Source: Aquimonas sp041395245
Lineage (GTDB): Bacteria; Pseudomonadota; Gammaproteobacteria; Xanthomonadales; Xanthomonadaceae
Assembly: GCA_041395245.1 (NCBI GenBank)
Contig: JAWLAY010000005.1
Span: 1-64,000, forward strand
Direction of reading: 5' to 3'
DNA length: 64,000 bases
Of this stretch, positions 17,405-26,180 are shown in pieces. The notes beneath the pieces are model-generated. The model saw nothing but the letters and a program-made list of their open reading frames with translations, did not search any database and had not been told where the DNA came from. How positions within the stretch are numbered: the first letter of the stretch is position 1; every line of letters begins with the position of its first letter. The translations under genes were made by a program, and so were the position numbers.

Positions 17405-18816
17405 CCTTCGATTCGCTCAGCTTCGTCGTTTTCCTGTTCGGCTTGCTGGTTCTCTACCACTTGCCCGGATCGTCATGGCGGGCGAGAAAGTGGCTGCTGT
17501 TGCTGGCGAGTTGGGTGTTCTATGGCGCGTGGAATCCACCTTTCCTGCTCTTGCTGGTGGGCTCGGCCACCCTCGATTGGTGGCTGGCGCAGCGCATGGA
17601 TACCGCGCAGGGCAGGGCGCGCCGGTCTTGGTTGTGGGCCTCACTGATCAGCAATCTGGGGGTTCTGGCGTTCTTCAAGTACGGTGACTTTCTGCGCGAC
17701 AACACACAGTGGTTGCTGGCGCAGCTCGGCATCGCCTGGCAGCCCGCCGAGTTCGACATCCTGTTGCCGGTCGGCATCTCGTTCTACACGTTCCAATCGC
17801 TGAGCTACTGCATCGATGTCTACCGGCGCGAGGTTCCGGCGCAGCGCAGTTGGCGTGACTACCAGTTGTTCGTGGGCTTTTTCCCGCAACTCGTCGCCGG
17901 CCCCATCGTCCGCTATCACGATTTCGCGCCGCAGTTGGAGACACCCCGGCGCGCGGATGGCAATACGTGGGTGGTCGGCATCAGCCTGGTTCTGCTCGGT
18001 CTGATGGAAAAGATTCTGCTGGCCGACAGCGTGTTCGCACCGGTGGCCGACGCCGTATTTGCTGACGGTGCGAAGCCGGATGCAGCGATGGCGTGGGCGG
18101 GCGCGTTGGCGTTTGCCGGGCAAATCTTCTGTGACTTCGCCGGATACTCGACGACGGCAATTGGCACCGCCGCGCTGTTCGGATTCTGGTTGCCCGACAA
18201 CTTCCGTTCGCCCTATGCGGCGACGGGCTTCTCCGATTTCTGGCGCCGCTGGCACATCTCGCTGTCGAGCTGGTTGCGCGACTACCTCTACATTCCGCTG
18301 GGCGGCAATCGTGGCGGACGCCTGTTCACCCTGCGTAATCTGCTGTTGACCATGTTGCTCGGCGGGCTTTGGCACGGCGCGGCCTGGACCTTCGTGGCGT
18401 GGGGTGGTTTTCACGGACTGATGCTGGCTGTGGAGCGGATGGCACAGCCATTCATCATTCGCATCGGTGCGGTGTTGGGTGTCGTGGGACGTGTGCTTGG
18501 CGGGCTGTTGACGCTGTTGGCGGTGGTGCTGGCCTGGGTCTGGTTCCGTGCGACGGATTTCTCGCAGGCTGCTCATCTGCATCGACAGATGTTGTGGCCG
18601 GATGCGGGGGAACTGGGCTTGAACGCCGAAGCACAATGGGCGATGGCGGTGTTCGGCATGCTCTGGTTGGCCCATTGGTTGAGTCGCGGGATGGCACTTC
18701 GCTCATGGCTTCAGGCCAGAGGCGCGCTGAGTCTGGGGCTGATCTGGAGCGTGTTGATTGTCCTGATCGTGTGGTCACCCGGCACCTCGCGTGCCTTCAT
18801 CTACTTCCAGTTCTGA
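17401..18816 (+). CDS. MBOAT O-acyltransferase (AlgI/DltB-like)
   Basis: A 471-residue polytopic membrane protein of the MBOAT family. Family landmarks: LLPVGISFYTFQSLSYCIDV, YQLFVGFFPQLVAGPIVRY, FSDFWRRWHISLSSWLRDY and the catalytic histidine in GGLWHGAAWTFVAWGG. Such proteins move acyl (often acetyl) groups across the membrane onto polysaccharides or wall polymers. The next gene encodes an SGNH-like protein, the usual kind of partner (as AlgI with AlgJ/AlgX, or DltB with DltD). The ATG overlaps the puuD stop by four bases. The acceptor polymer is unknown; no polymer synthesis genes are adjacent. Confidence 0.9.
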   Translation: MTFDSLSFVVFLFGLLVLYHLPGSSWRARKWLLLLASWVFYGAWNPPFLLLLVGSATLDWWLAQRMDTAQGRARRSWLWASLISNLGVLAFFKYGDFLRDNTQWLLAQLGIAWQPAEFDILLPVGISFYTFQSLSYCIDVYRREVPAQRSWRDYQLFVGFFPQLVAGPIVRYHDFAPQLETPRRADGNTWVVGISLVLLGLMEKILLADSVFAPVADAVFADGAKPDAAMAWAGALAFAGQIFCDFAGYSTTAIGTAALFGFWLPDNFRSPYAATGFSDFWRRWHISLSSWLRDYLYIPLGGNRGGRLFTLRNLLLTMLLGGLWHGAAWTFVAWGGFHGLMLAVERMAQPFIIRIGAVLGVVGRVLGGLLTLLAVVLAWVWFRATDFSQAAHLHRQMLWPDAGELGLNAEAQWAMAVFGMLWLAHWLSRGMALRSWLQARGALSLGLIWSVLIVLIVWSPGTSRAFIYFQF

Positions 18817-18818
18817 TC

Positions 18819-19811
18819 ATGCGCCGAGTCCTGTCTGCCGCCCTGATCACCCTTGTTCTGAGCAGCCTTGTTCTGTCCGGCGTTGCGCACTATTGGCGTA
18901 CACGCGGCTATGCGCCCGTGATCATGGATTCGCCGGATTTCTGGTCGATACAGCGCGCCAGTGTGTATTCCCGCGATACCACGCCGCTGGTTTTCCTGGG
19001 CGCCTCGCGCACCCTGTATGCCATTGACCGCGATACGGTGATTTCCCGCTTACCTGGCTACACGCCGGTGATGCTGGCGCGCGATGGCGAGTATCCGCTG
19101 GCGACGTTGCGAGATCTGGCCGAGGATGAGGATTTTCGTGGCACGGTGATCTGTGATCTGGATGCCATCGCGTTCTCGAAGCCTGGACTGGTGATGCAGC
19201 AGGCTCAGGTCGATTATTACCACCAGCAATTCACTCCGAGTCGAGCGTTGCATCGTCGTCTGCTCAGTCATTGGCAGCGGTGGTCGGTGTTGGCGAGGCC
19301 GGATTTCAGCCTGACGCGCAGCGTACTGCGCGCGTGGAAAGCCGAGCCCGAGCCATTCCACCCCTTTCAGTGGCTGAGCTTGCGGCGTTACGGTTCGATT
19401 GACTTCACAGTGGGCGATCCAGAAGCGCCGAAGCAGGACTTGATTCGTGAGGTGGACTCGCACCAAGGTCATCTCCCGCGCTTCCCGTTCGACGAATGGT
19501 GGCCGCAGGTCGAAGCCAGCCATGCCTGGGTGCGCGCGATTCAGGCGCGCGGCGGCGAGGTGATTTTCTACGCCTCGCCGACCAGTGGCTTTCGCCGCGA
19601 GGTGTTTGAAGACTGGGCACCGCGCGCCGAGTACTGGGACAAGATGGCTGCTGCGTCACCCGCCAAGGTGTTGAATGCGCTGGATGTGCCAGCCTTGCGG
19701 GACTTCCCGCTGCCGGATGACTCGCACGTCGATTTTCGCCAGAAGCCCGCCTACACCCACACCCTGATCGACGCCCTGCAAGCGCGCGGCTGGTTGCCGA
19801 CGACGCAATGA
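18819..19811 (+). CDS. Membrane-anchored SGNH-like protein, MBOAT partner
   Basis: A 330-residue protein with one N-terminal membrane anchor or uncleaved signal (ALITLVLSSLVLSGVAHYW) and a periplasmic domain. LVFLGASRTLYAID matches the first SGNH block with the nucleophile serine, and PLPDDSHVDFRQKPAY near the end fits the DxxH block with the catalytic Asp and His. It starts two bases after the MBOAT stop. By analogy with DltD and AlgJ/AlgX it would receive the acyl group and place it on a polymer. Sequence similarity to a named family is weak, so the assignment rests on motifs plus context. Confidence 0.68.
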   Translation: MRRVLSAALITLVLSSLVLSGVAHYWRTRGYAPVIMDSPDFWSIQRASVYSRDTTPLVFLGASRTLYAIDRDTVISRLPGYTPVMLARDGEYPLATLRDLAEDEDFRGTVICDLDAIAFSKPGLVMQQAQVDYYHQQFTPSRALHRRLLSHWQRWSVLARPDFSLTRSVLRAWKAEPEPFHPFQWLSLRRYGSIDFTVGDPEAPKQDLIREVDSHQGHLPRFPFDEWWPQVEASHAWVRAIQARGGEVIFYASPTSGFRREVFEDWAPRAEYWDKMAAASPAKVLNALDVPALRDFPLPDDSHVDFRQKPAYTHTLIDALQARGWLPTTQ

Positions 19812-19877
19812 GACGCTGACGCTGGACAGCAGTATGCGCGCCAAGCAGGCTTGCCGTTCCCCCGCGAGAGATTTCCC

Positions 19878-20729
19878 ATGCACAGCGAAGACAATCAACG
19901 TCCACTGGAAGCGGGCATCACCCGTGATCTGCGTGATCGCCTGAGCTACGGTAGCTACCTGCAACTGGACCTGCTGCTGAGTGCACAGCGACCGGCCTCC
20001 GAACCTGCCAATCACGATGAAATGCTATTCATCGTCCAGCATCAGGTGTCCGAGCTGTGGCTAAAGCTGATCATCCACGAACTGCGCCTCGCGATCCGTC
20101 ATCTGCAGAACGATGATCTCGATCCGGTGCAGAAGATTCTGGCGCGTGTGAAGCAGGTGCAGCGGCAGTTGTTTGAACAATGGTCCGTACTGGAAACGCT
20201 GACGCCCAGTGAGTACGCGCGTTTTCGTGATGCGCTGGGGCCCTCATCCGGCTTCCAGTCGCATCAGTATCGGTTGGTCGAGTTCATGCTGGGCAATAAG
20301 AATGCCGACATGATCAGCGTGTTCGCGCACGATCCGCAGATTCAGCAGGAGCTGACCGAGACACTGCAGGCGCGCAGCCTGTACGACGAGTTCCTGCACC
20401 ATCTGGCGCGCGCCGGGCATGCCATTCCCCAGCACTGCATCGAGCGCGATTTTTCCCGCGCCCATGTGCGCAATCCCGAATTGCTTCCGGTGTTCCAGCG
20501 AATCTATGCCGACACGGCCAGCCATTGGTCGGCCTACGCCCTGTGCGAGCAACTGGTCGATGTCGAACAGAGCTTCCAGCTCTGGCGCTTTCGCCACATG
20601 AAAACCGTGGAGCGCATCATCGGCTACCGTCGTGGCACTGGCGGCTCCAGCGGCGTCGGCTTTCTGAAACAGGCGCTTGAGCTGACCTTCTTCCCCGAGC
20701 TGCTGGATGTCAGGACGGTGATGGGGTGA
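19878..20729 (+). CDS. kynA: Tryptophan 2,3-dioxygenase
   Basis: A 283-residue heme enzyme that opens the indole ring of tryptophan to N-formylkynurenine. Clear family motifs are LSYGSYLQLDLLL, EMLFIVQHQVSELWLKLI, SSGFQSHQYRLVEFMLGNKN and, near the C-terminus, GYRRGTGGSSGVGFL, the substrate and heme-contact loop. Length is typical of bacterial TDO. The start at 19878 was chosen by alignment; the ORF is open nine codons further upstream. No other kynurenine pathway gene lies in the window, so formamidase and kynureninase must be elsewhere if present. Confidence 0.97.
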   Translation: MHSEDNQRPLEAGITRDLRDRLSYGSYLQLDLLLSAQRPASEPANHDEMLFIVQHQVSELWLKLIIHELRLAIRHLQNDDLDPVQKILARVKQVQRQLFEQWSVLETLTPSEYARFRDALGPSSGFQSHQYRLVEFMLGNKNADMISVFAHDPQIQQELTETLQARSLYDEFLHHLARAGHAIPQHCIERDFSRAHVRNPELLPVFQRIYADTASHWSAYALCEQLVDVEQSFQLWRFRHMKTVERIIGYRRGTGGSSGVGFLKQALELTFFPELLDVRTVMG

Positions 20730-20795
20730 GTAGGACAGTCGTTTCCGGGATGTGAGTGAGGCGATATCCAGCTGCGCATTCCGGTCGTGTGGTGC

Positions 20796-21938
20796 TCAAA
20801 CGGCCGCTGGATGACGCGGTTGCAAGGCGCGCGCAGCCAAGGTCCCAAACGCAAACGCCAGTGCCGTGCCGAGCAGGACACCGATCTTGGCCGCATCCGC
20901 CGCCGCAGAGCCGGGCGCGTAGGCCAGCGTGCCGATGAACAATGCCATGGTGAAACCGATGCCGCAGAACAGCGCCACCGGCAGATAGTCGACGAGGCGC
21001 AGATTGTCCGGAAGCCCCCCACCCAGTCGGCTGGCAAGCCAGGTGCCCAGCAGAATGCCGATCGGTTTGCCTGCCAACAGGCCCAATGCGATGCCCAGCG
21101 TGATCGGATGCGCCAGTGCATCCAAGGACATGCCCGTAAGCGATACGCCGGCATTGGTTATACCGAACAGGGGCAGGATCAGCCAGCTAACCCAGGGCTT
21201 GAGTGCGTGGTCGAGCTTCTCAGCCGGGCTGTTGCCATCTTGCGAGGCAGGCATGAACAGTCCCATGATCACACCGGCCAGGGTGGCATGTACGCCGGAT
21301 TTCAGCACGCAGACCCACAGGAACAACCCGACCGCGACATAGGGCCAGATGCGCTGAACGCGGAGGCTGGAAAGGACGAACAAGGCCGCAACCCCCACAG
21401 CCGCAAAACCAAGCATCACCTTGCTTAACTGGTCTGTGTAGAACAGCGCGATCACGATAATCGCGCCAAGGTCGTCAATCACCGCTACGGCAATGAGAAA
21501 GGCTATCAAAGGTGCGCGAATGCCCGGCGCGGCCAAGGCCATCAACCCGATGGCAAAGGCGATATCGGTTGCTGCTGGAATGGCCCACCCCGATAGATTG
21601 TCGGCCTGATTCCAGTTGAAGACGAGGAAGATCAGCGCCGGTACGGCCATGCCACCGATTGCGGCTCCCAGCGGCAGGACGCGGGCCTGCGGGGTCGACA
21701 TGGAGCCATGCTGCCACTCGTGCTTGATTTCGACGCCGACCAGCAAAAAGAAGATCGCCATCAGAAAATCGTTGATCCACAGTTCGACCGGTTTGGACAG
21801 CACCCAGTCACCGAGTCCAACCTGGAAACGCAGTGCCAGTAGGTGTTCCGCTGTGCTGGCCAAGGGGCTGTTCATGATCAGCAGGCCCAGAAATGCTGCG
21901 CCAGCCAGCAGCAATCCGTCTCTCTGTGCGGTGTTCAT
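20796..21938 (-). CDS. nhaA: Na+/H+ antiporter NhaA
   Basis: A 380-residue antiporter with about twelve membrane helices. The ion-binding aspartate pair is present in LIAVAVIDDLGAIIVIALFY, and FLLVGVEIKHEW, GMAVPALIF and LPLFGITNAGV are typical. It exchanges two protons for one sodium under alkaline or salt stress. The ATG at 21938 gives the family-typical N-terminus MNTAQRDGLLLAGAAFLGL; a longer open frame runs into the repeat region upstream and is not used. It lies downstream of nhaD in the same direction, separated by 230 bases that hold the tandem hairpin element. Confidence 0.95.
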   Translation of the reverse strand: MNTAQRDGLLLAGAAFLGLLIMNSPLASTAEHLLALRFQVGLGDWVLSKPVELWINDFLMAIFFLLVGVEIKHEWQHGSMSTPQARVLPLGAAIGGMAVPALIFLVFNWNQADNLSGWAIPAATDIAFAIGLMALAAPGIRAPLIAFLIAVAVIDDLGAIIVIALFYTDQLSKVMLGFAAVGVAALFVLSSLRVQRIWPYVAVGLFLWVCVLKSGVHATLAGVIMGLFMPASQDGNSPAEKLDHALKPWVSWLILPLFGITNAGVSLTGMSLDALAHPITLGIALGLLAGKPIGILLGTWLASRLGGGLPDNLRLVDYLPVALFCGIGFTMALFIGTLAYAPGSAAADAAKIGVLLGTALAFAFGTLAARALQPRHPAAV

Positions 21939-21995
21939 ACGGCGGATGCTAGCAGAAGAAATGCAGAAGACTTGTGATTGCCGCCGCCCTGGCCG

Positions 21996-22168
21996 GTTGT
22001 TGAAAAACACTGTTTGGCAGGGTGTTGAAAGAGGCCCTGTTGAGGCAAGCCATGGATGGCTTGCACAAAGATCAAGCACGCCAAGTGCTTGATCTTTGGA
22101 GCCTGTCGCGGGCGTGTACCGCGACAAGGCGAGTTGAGAGGGCAGTAAATCCCTTTTTCACCATCCTG
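21996..22168. repeat. Intergenic element with three tandem hairpins
   Basis: Three clean inverted repeats follow each other: GCAAGCCAT/ATGGCTTGC (22045–22064), AAAGATCAAGCAC/GTGCTTGATCTTT with a five-base loop (22067–22097), and TGTCGCGG/CCGCGACA with a seven-base loop (22104–22126). The flanks are imperfect inverted copies: TTGTTGAAAAAC near 21997–22009 and TTTTTCACCA near 22154–22163. No protein is encoded. The element fills the gap between the nhaD stop and the region upstream of nhaA. Its layout (terminal TTGAAAAA-type repeats plus internal hairpins with a CCATGGATGG core) looks like a mobile, non-autonomous intergenic repeat. It could also separate transcription of the two antiporter genes. 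Confidence 0.75.
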
Positions 22169-23449
22169 CTAGTGAGCCAGTTGGTACTGCACCATGTATG
22201 CGCCAGCACCAGCCAAATAGCCTGCCAGAGCGAGGCCGCTGATACGTCTCACGTACCAGAAGAACTGAATCTTCTCCAGACCCATTGCCGCCACGCCAGC
22301 GGCGGAGCCGATGATCAGGATCGAGCCGCCAGTACCGGCGCAGTAAGCCATGAACTCCCAGAGGAAGCTGTCGGTTGGGAATTGATTCAGGCTGTACATT
22401 CCCATCGACGCCGCCACCAGGGGCACGTTGTCGACGATCGCGCTAACCACACCAATAATCAGCACAATGATGTCCTGACGGCCGACCGTGCTGTCCAGCC
22501 ATCCCGCCAGGTTGGTCAGGATATGGGTGTGTTCCAGGGTCGCCACGGCTAACAGGATGCCGATGAAGAACACCAGCGAGCTCATGTCGATGCGTGACAG
22601 GGCGTGAACAAGAGTCAGATGGCCCTTTTCATCGTCGCTCTTCTTCTTGTGGATCAGATCACCGACCAGCCACAGCAGTCCGAGCCCGAACAGGATGCCC
22701 ATGAATGGCGGCAAATGGGTCACGGTTTTGAAGGCCGGAACCGCGACCAGCACACCCAGGCCCAAAAAGAACATCGTGTTGCGTTCGACCGGTGAGGTCA
22801 GCGCTGCGCCCTGATCCACGCGCGGCGGGGTCACCACGACCTGCCCACGCAGGAGATAGCCCGTGATGCCGAGTGGTACGAGCATATTGACCAACGATGG
22901 CAAGAAAACGCCTTCGATGATGTTCAGCGCGGTGATCTGTCCACCGATCCACAGCATGGTGGTGGTGACGTCGCCGATGGGGCTCCACGCGCCGCCCGCG
23001 TTGGCGGAGATGACAATAATCCCGGCGAAGAACAGCCGGTCACTGGACTTGTCCAGCAGCTTCTTCATCAGCGAGATCATCACGATGGTCGTCGTGAGGT
23101 TGTCCAGGATGGCGCTGAGGAAGAACGTGACGAAACCAACCAGCCACATCAGGGTTGCCAGCTTGCGGGTACGGATTCGCGAGGTGATCACGTCAAAGCC
23201 GTCATGCGCGTCGACCACTTCCACGATGGTCATGGCGCCCATCAGGAAGAACACGATCTGCGCCGTCGCCATGAGCGACTCGCCGAGTTGTTCACCGACA
23301 AGATGATGGTCGCCGTTACCGAGCGCATACACCGTCCACAGCAGACCCGCACCGATCAGCGCTGAGGCAGCCTTGTTGATGTGGATCGGATGCTCCAGCG
23401 CGATGGCCAGGTAGGCGAGGACGAAAATCACGATCAAAGCAGTAAGCAT
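22169..23449 (-). CDS. nhaD: Na+/H+ antiporter NhaD
   Basis: A 426-residue polytopic membrane protein of the ArsB/NhaD ion transporter superfamily, of the NhaD subgroup: ALEHPIHINKAASALIGAG at the N-terminus, MGAMTIVEVVDAHDGFDVI, FLSAILDNLTTTIVMISLM and SANAGGAWSPIGDVTTTMLW, the latter two with residues known to matter for Na+/H+ exchange in Vibrio NhaD. The N-terminus starts directly with a membrane helix. It lies upstream of nhaA, so the locus carries two structurally unrelated sodium exporters. An SD-like AAGGAGAC precedes the ATG. Confidence 0.93.
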   Translation of the reverse strand: MLTALIVIFVLAYLAIALEHPIHINKAASALIGAGLLWTVYALGNGDHHLVGEQLGESLMATAQIVFFLMGAMTIVEVVDAHDGFDVITSRIRTRKLATLMWLVGFVTFFLSAILDNLTTTIVMISLMKKLLDKSSDRLFFAGIIVISANAGGAWSPIGDVTTTMLWIGGQITALNIIEGVFLPSLVNMLVPLGITGYLLRGQVVVTPPRVDQGAALTSPVERNTMFFLGLGVLVAVPAFKTVTHLPPFMGILFGLGLLWLVGDLIHKKKSDDEKGHLTLVHALSRIDMSSLVFFIGILLAVATLEHTHILTNLAGWLDSTVGRQDIIVLIIGVVSAIVDNVPLVAASMGMYSLNQFPTDSFLWEFMAYCAGTGGSILIIGSAAGVAAMGLEKIQFFWYVRRISGLALAGYLAGAGAYMVQYQLAH

Positions 23450-23673
23450 GCGGTCTCCTTGCCGACAGCAGTGTCTGCCGAAGGATGCAGACGAAGGCGG
23501 GAATTCTAACGGGCGAAGATGAGCGATTGATGTCGCGATGCCTTGGTATCGCGGCGATCAGACCGTCGCATAGGGAAGCATGCCTTCCGGTGACTTCAAA
23601 CCCTGCCTTGGTCGATGGGTGTCGGGGAGCCGTCACGCAGCAATGCGCACGCAGGTTGACGACGGTCGTGATG

Positions 23674-23710
23674 GCGGTTCGCCCGCTGCCGCGTCGGGCG
23701 AACCGCTTTT
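23674..23710. terminator. Strong hairpin with T-run between etf-QO and nhaD
   Basis: GCGGTTCGCCCG (23674–23685) pairs perfectly with CGGGCGAACCGC (23695–23706) across a nine-base loop. TTTT follows on the plus strand, and AAAA precedes it on the minus strand. It lies 11 bases beyond the ETF-QO stop, which is read on the minus strand, so it probably ends that transcript, although the T-run is on the opposite side. No plus-strand gene needs it. Confidence 0.65.
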
Positions 23711-23716
23711 CGTCGA

Positions 23717-25318
23717 TCAAAGGTTTTGGTAATTCGGCCCGGCGCCACCTTCCGGCGTGACCCAGTTGATGATCTGGTAAGGGTCCTTAATGTCGCAGGT
23801 CTTGCAGTGCACGCAATTGGCGCCGTTGATCTGCAGGCGGCGTCCGCCTTCGTCTTCCACCATCTCGTACACGCCTGCCGGGCAGAAACGCGTACATGGG
23901 TTGCCGTACTCCTCGGTGCAGCGGGTGACGCAGATTGAGGTGTCGGTGACCTGCAGGTGCACCGGCTGGTCTTCATCGTGTTCGGTGGCGGCGAAGTACA
24001 CGCCTGCCAGACGGTCGCGCGGGGCCAGCGTCCGGTCGACGTAGTCACGCAGTGGCTTATCGGCCTCGGCCAGCTTCTGCAGACTGGCGTGGTCCGGCTT
24101 GACCTTGAGGGTCCACGGCGACGCGCCGCCGGTGATCGTCTCCCAGCCGGAATTCAGCAGGCCAAACCACAGTCCCTTCTTGAAGCCGGGCTTGAAGTTG
24201 CGAACCTTCTTCAGCTCGCTCATGACCGCAGACCCACGCAATTTGGCGTCCCAACCTTCCACCTTGTCGGTGGCGGCGAGGTGTTCTGCAGCCAGCATGC
24301 CTGAGCGCATGGCCTGATGGATGCCCTTGATCTTCGGCACGTTGACCAGCCCGGCATCGCAGCCGATCAGCATGGCGCCCGGCATCTCCACCTTCGGCAC
24401 GCTTTGCCAACCGCCGGTGGTGATCACCCGCGCACCGGCCGACAAAATGGTGCCGCCTTCCAGCAAGGGCTTGACCGTCGGGTGATGTTTCCACTGCTGG
24501 AAGGCTTCGTAAGGCTGGTAGTTGGGGTCCCGATAGTCGAGACCCGAGACATAGCCGATGGCAATGCGTCCGCCATCAAGGTGGTACATGAAGCTGCCGC
24601 CGTAGGTACGCGAGTCGGCAGGCCAGCCCAGCGAATGCACGATCTTGCCGGGGCTCAGTCGCTCAGCGGGAACCTGCCAGAGTTCCTTGATGCCGATCGA
24701 GTAGCTCTGCGGATCGCAATCGGCATCCAGCGTGAAGCGCTGGATCAGCTGTTTGGCCAGATGCCCGCGTGCACCTTCGCCAAGCACGGTGATGCGGGCA
24801 CGGATGTCAATGCCCTGCGTGTAGCTGTCTTTCGGTTGTCCGTTCTTGCCGACACCCATGTCGCCGATGCGCACTCCGGCCACGCTGCCATCGTCGTTGA
24901 ACAGCGGTTCGGCGGCCGCGAAGCCCGGATAGATTTCGACGCCCAGTGCTTCGGCCTGTGGTGCCAGCCAGGCGCAGGTGGCACCCATGCTGACGATGAA
25001 GTTGCCGTGGTTCTGCATCGGCGGCGGCGTGATCGGCGATTTGAACCCCCCGGTCTTGGTGAGGAACCAGAATTCGTCCTGCGTTGCGGGTACGCAGATC
25101 GGCGGCGGATTGTCGCGCCAGCCGGGCAGCAGCTCATCCAGCGGACCGGGTTCGATCACCGCACCAGAAAGGCTGTGCGCACCGATACTGGAGGCCTTTT
25201 CGATCACGCAGACCGACAGTTCCGGCTTGAGCTGCTTCAGACGGATCGCGAATGCAAGCCCGGCCGGACCCGCGCCCACCGTGACCACGTCGTATTCCAT
25301 GACATCGCGCTCGCTCAT
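23717..25318 (-). CDS. Electron transfer flavoprotein-ubiquinone oxidoreductase
   Basis: A 533-residue flavo-iron–sulfur protein passing electrons from ETF (fatty and amino acid oxidation) to ubiquinone at the membrane. The N-terminus has the FAD motif VVTVGAGPAGLAFAIRLKQL; the middle shows GEGARGHLAKQL and the GGSFMYHLDGGRIAIGYVSG ubiquinone-domain stretch. The C-terminus binds a 4Fe-4S cluster through cysteines in YGNPCTRFCPAGVYEM and NGANCVHCKTCDIKDP. Full length. No etfAB genes are adjacent. The start could be the second methionine (MEYDVV), six codons later. It is divergent from the alkB-like gene. Confidence 0.96.
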   Translation of the reverse strand: MSERDVMEYDVVTVGAGPAGLAFAIRLKQLKPELSVCVIEKASSIGAHSLSGAVIEPGPLDELLPGWRDNPPPICVPATQDEFWFLTKTGGFKSPITPPPMQNHGNFIVSMGATCAWLAPQAEALGVEIYPGFAAAEPLFNDDGSVAGVRIGDMGVGKNGQPKDSYTQGIDIRARITVLGEGARGHLAKQLIQRFTLDADCDPQSYSIGIKELWQVPAERLSPGKIVHSLGWPADSRTYGGSFMYHLDGGRIAIGYVSGLDYRDPNYQPYEAFQQWKHHPTVKPLLEGGTILSAGARVITTGGWQSVPKVEMPGAMLIGCDAGLVNVPKIKGIHQAMRSGMLAAEHLAATDKVEGWDAKLRGSAVMSELKKVRNFKPGFKKGLWFGLLNSGWETITGGASPWTLKVKPDHASLQKLAEADKPLRDYVDRTLAPRDRLAGVYFAATEHDEDQPVHLQVTDTSICVTRCTEEYGNPCTRFCPAGVYEMVEDEGGRRLQINGANCVHCKTCDIKDPYQIINWVTPEGGAGPNYQNL

Positions 25319-25451
25319 GTGGCTGGCTCCGCTGACTGAGATGAGAGGGGCGAGGGCGACGACGCGCTCACGCAGAATCCGCGATTATCCGCGCTGGATC
25401 GGCGCAGCGACACCCGTCTGTGCTCGCAAGGGACATAGCATACTGCAGCGT

Positions 25452-26057
25452 ATGGAATGGCTGAAGCTCGATTTGCCCGATGCGGATCTCCGCATCGCCG
25501 TGGATTTCCTCGCCGCCGACGAGGCCGAACAACTGTTCCTGCGCCTGCGCGATGAGATCGCCTGGGAAGTGCATTCGCTAATAATCTACGGTCGCGTGGT
25601 GGAGTCGCCGCGCCGCTGTTGCTGGATCGGCGATGCCGGAGCCACCTACACCTATTCGGGCAGCCAGTTTGCGCCGCGCGCCTGGACACCGGCATTGCTG
25701 GCGCTCAAGTCGCGGGTGGAAATCGCCTGCGGTAGCGCCTTCAACAGCGTGCTGGCCAACTGGTATCGCGATGGACAGGACGCCATGGGTTGGCATGCCG
25801 ACGACGAGCCCGAGCTCGGACCTGAGCCGCTGATCGCATCGGTGAGTCTGGGCGCCGAGCGGGTGATGCGCTTTCGGCCCGGACGTCGTGGTACCTCTCA
25901 GGGATGGCGGCTGCCGCATGGCAGCTTGTTGGTGATGGCCGGTGCCACCCAGGCGAACTATCAGCACGCCATTTCGCGGACCACGCAGCCGGTCGGCGGG
26001 CGCATCAATCTGACCTTTCGACAGATTCAACAAGCCTTGCCCCACACATCGGGCTGA
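25452..26057 (+). CDS. AlkB-like 2OG/Fe(II) DNA/RNA dioxygenase
   Basis: A 201-residue enzyme, like the ALKBH2/3-type AlkB subgroup. Iron ligands are H115 and D117 in MGWHADDEPELG and H172 in NYQHAISRT; 2-oxoglutarate is held by arginines in RINLTFR (184–190). The substrate-side segment LANWYRDGQDAM is typical. It would reverse N-alkyl damage on bases by oxidation. The ATG at 25452 was chosen by alignment; the frame is open far upstream but only across the divergent ETF-QO gene. No ada gene is nearby. A palindromic repeat follows 23 bases after the stop. Confidence 0.9.
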   Translation: MEWLKLDLPDADLRIAVDFLAADEAEQLFLRLRDEIAWEVHSLIIYGRVVESPRRCCWIGDAGATYTYSGSQFAPRAWTPALLALKSRVEIACGSAFNSVLANWYRDGQDAMGWHADDEPELGPEPLIASVSLGAERVMRFRPGRRGTSQGWRLPHGSLLVMAGATQANYQHAISRTTQPVGGRINLTFRQIQQALPHTSG

Positions 26058-26080
26058 GGTCTGCTCAACCGCGTCCTGGA

Positions 26081-26180
26081 AGCCTGTCGGACTTGAAGAA
26101 TCGAAGCGAAAATTCGGCTGGGCGAAAAATGGACCGTCCAGACGGATTTGCAGCCGATTCCCCTTCAAGTCCGAGAGGCT
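26081..26180. repeat. 100-base palindromic repeat element overlapping a gene end
   Basis: AGCCTGTCGGACTTGAAG (26081–26098) is matched by its inverted copy at 26163–26180 with one mismatch. A second inner pair, TTCGGCTG/CAGCCGA (around 26113–26120 and 26151–26157), and a central TGGAC/GTCCA make the whole element foldable. It sits between the alkB-like gene and the convergent 5'-nucleotidase gene. Its right end and the next bases, CTAGGAGCCTCTCGGACTTGA on the minus strand, are translated as the last residues and the stop of the nucleotidase. The tip TAGGAGCCT resembles the end of the element at 15621–15785. Confidence 0.78.

Noticed and set aside
17641..18675. 344-codon minus-strand ORF opposite the MBOAT gene
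   Set aside because: Shadow of a well-conserved MBOAT gene; no domain visible.
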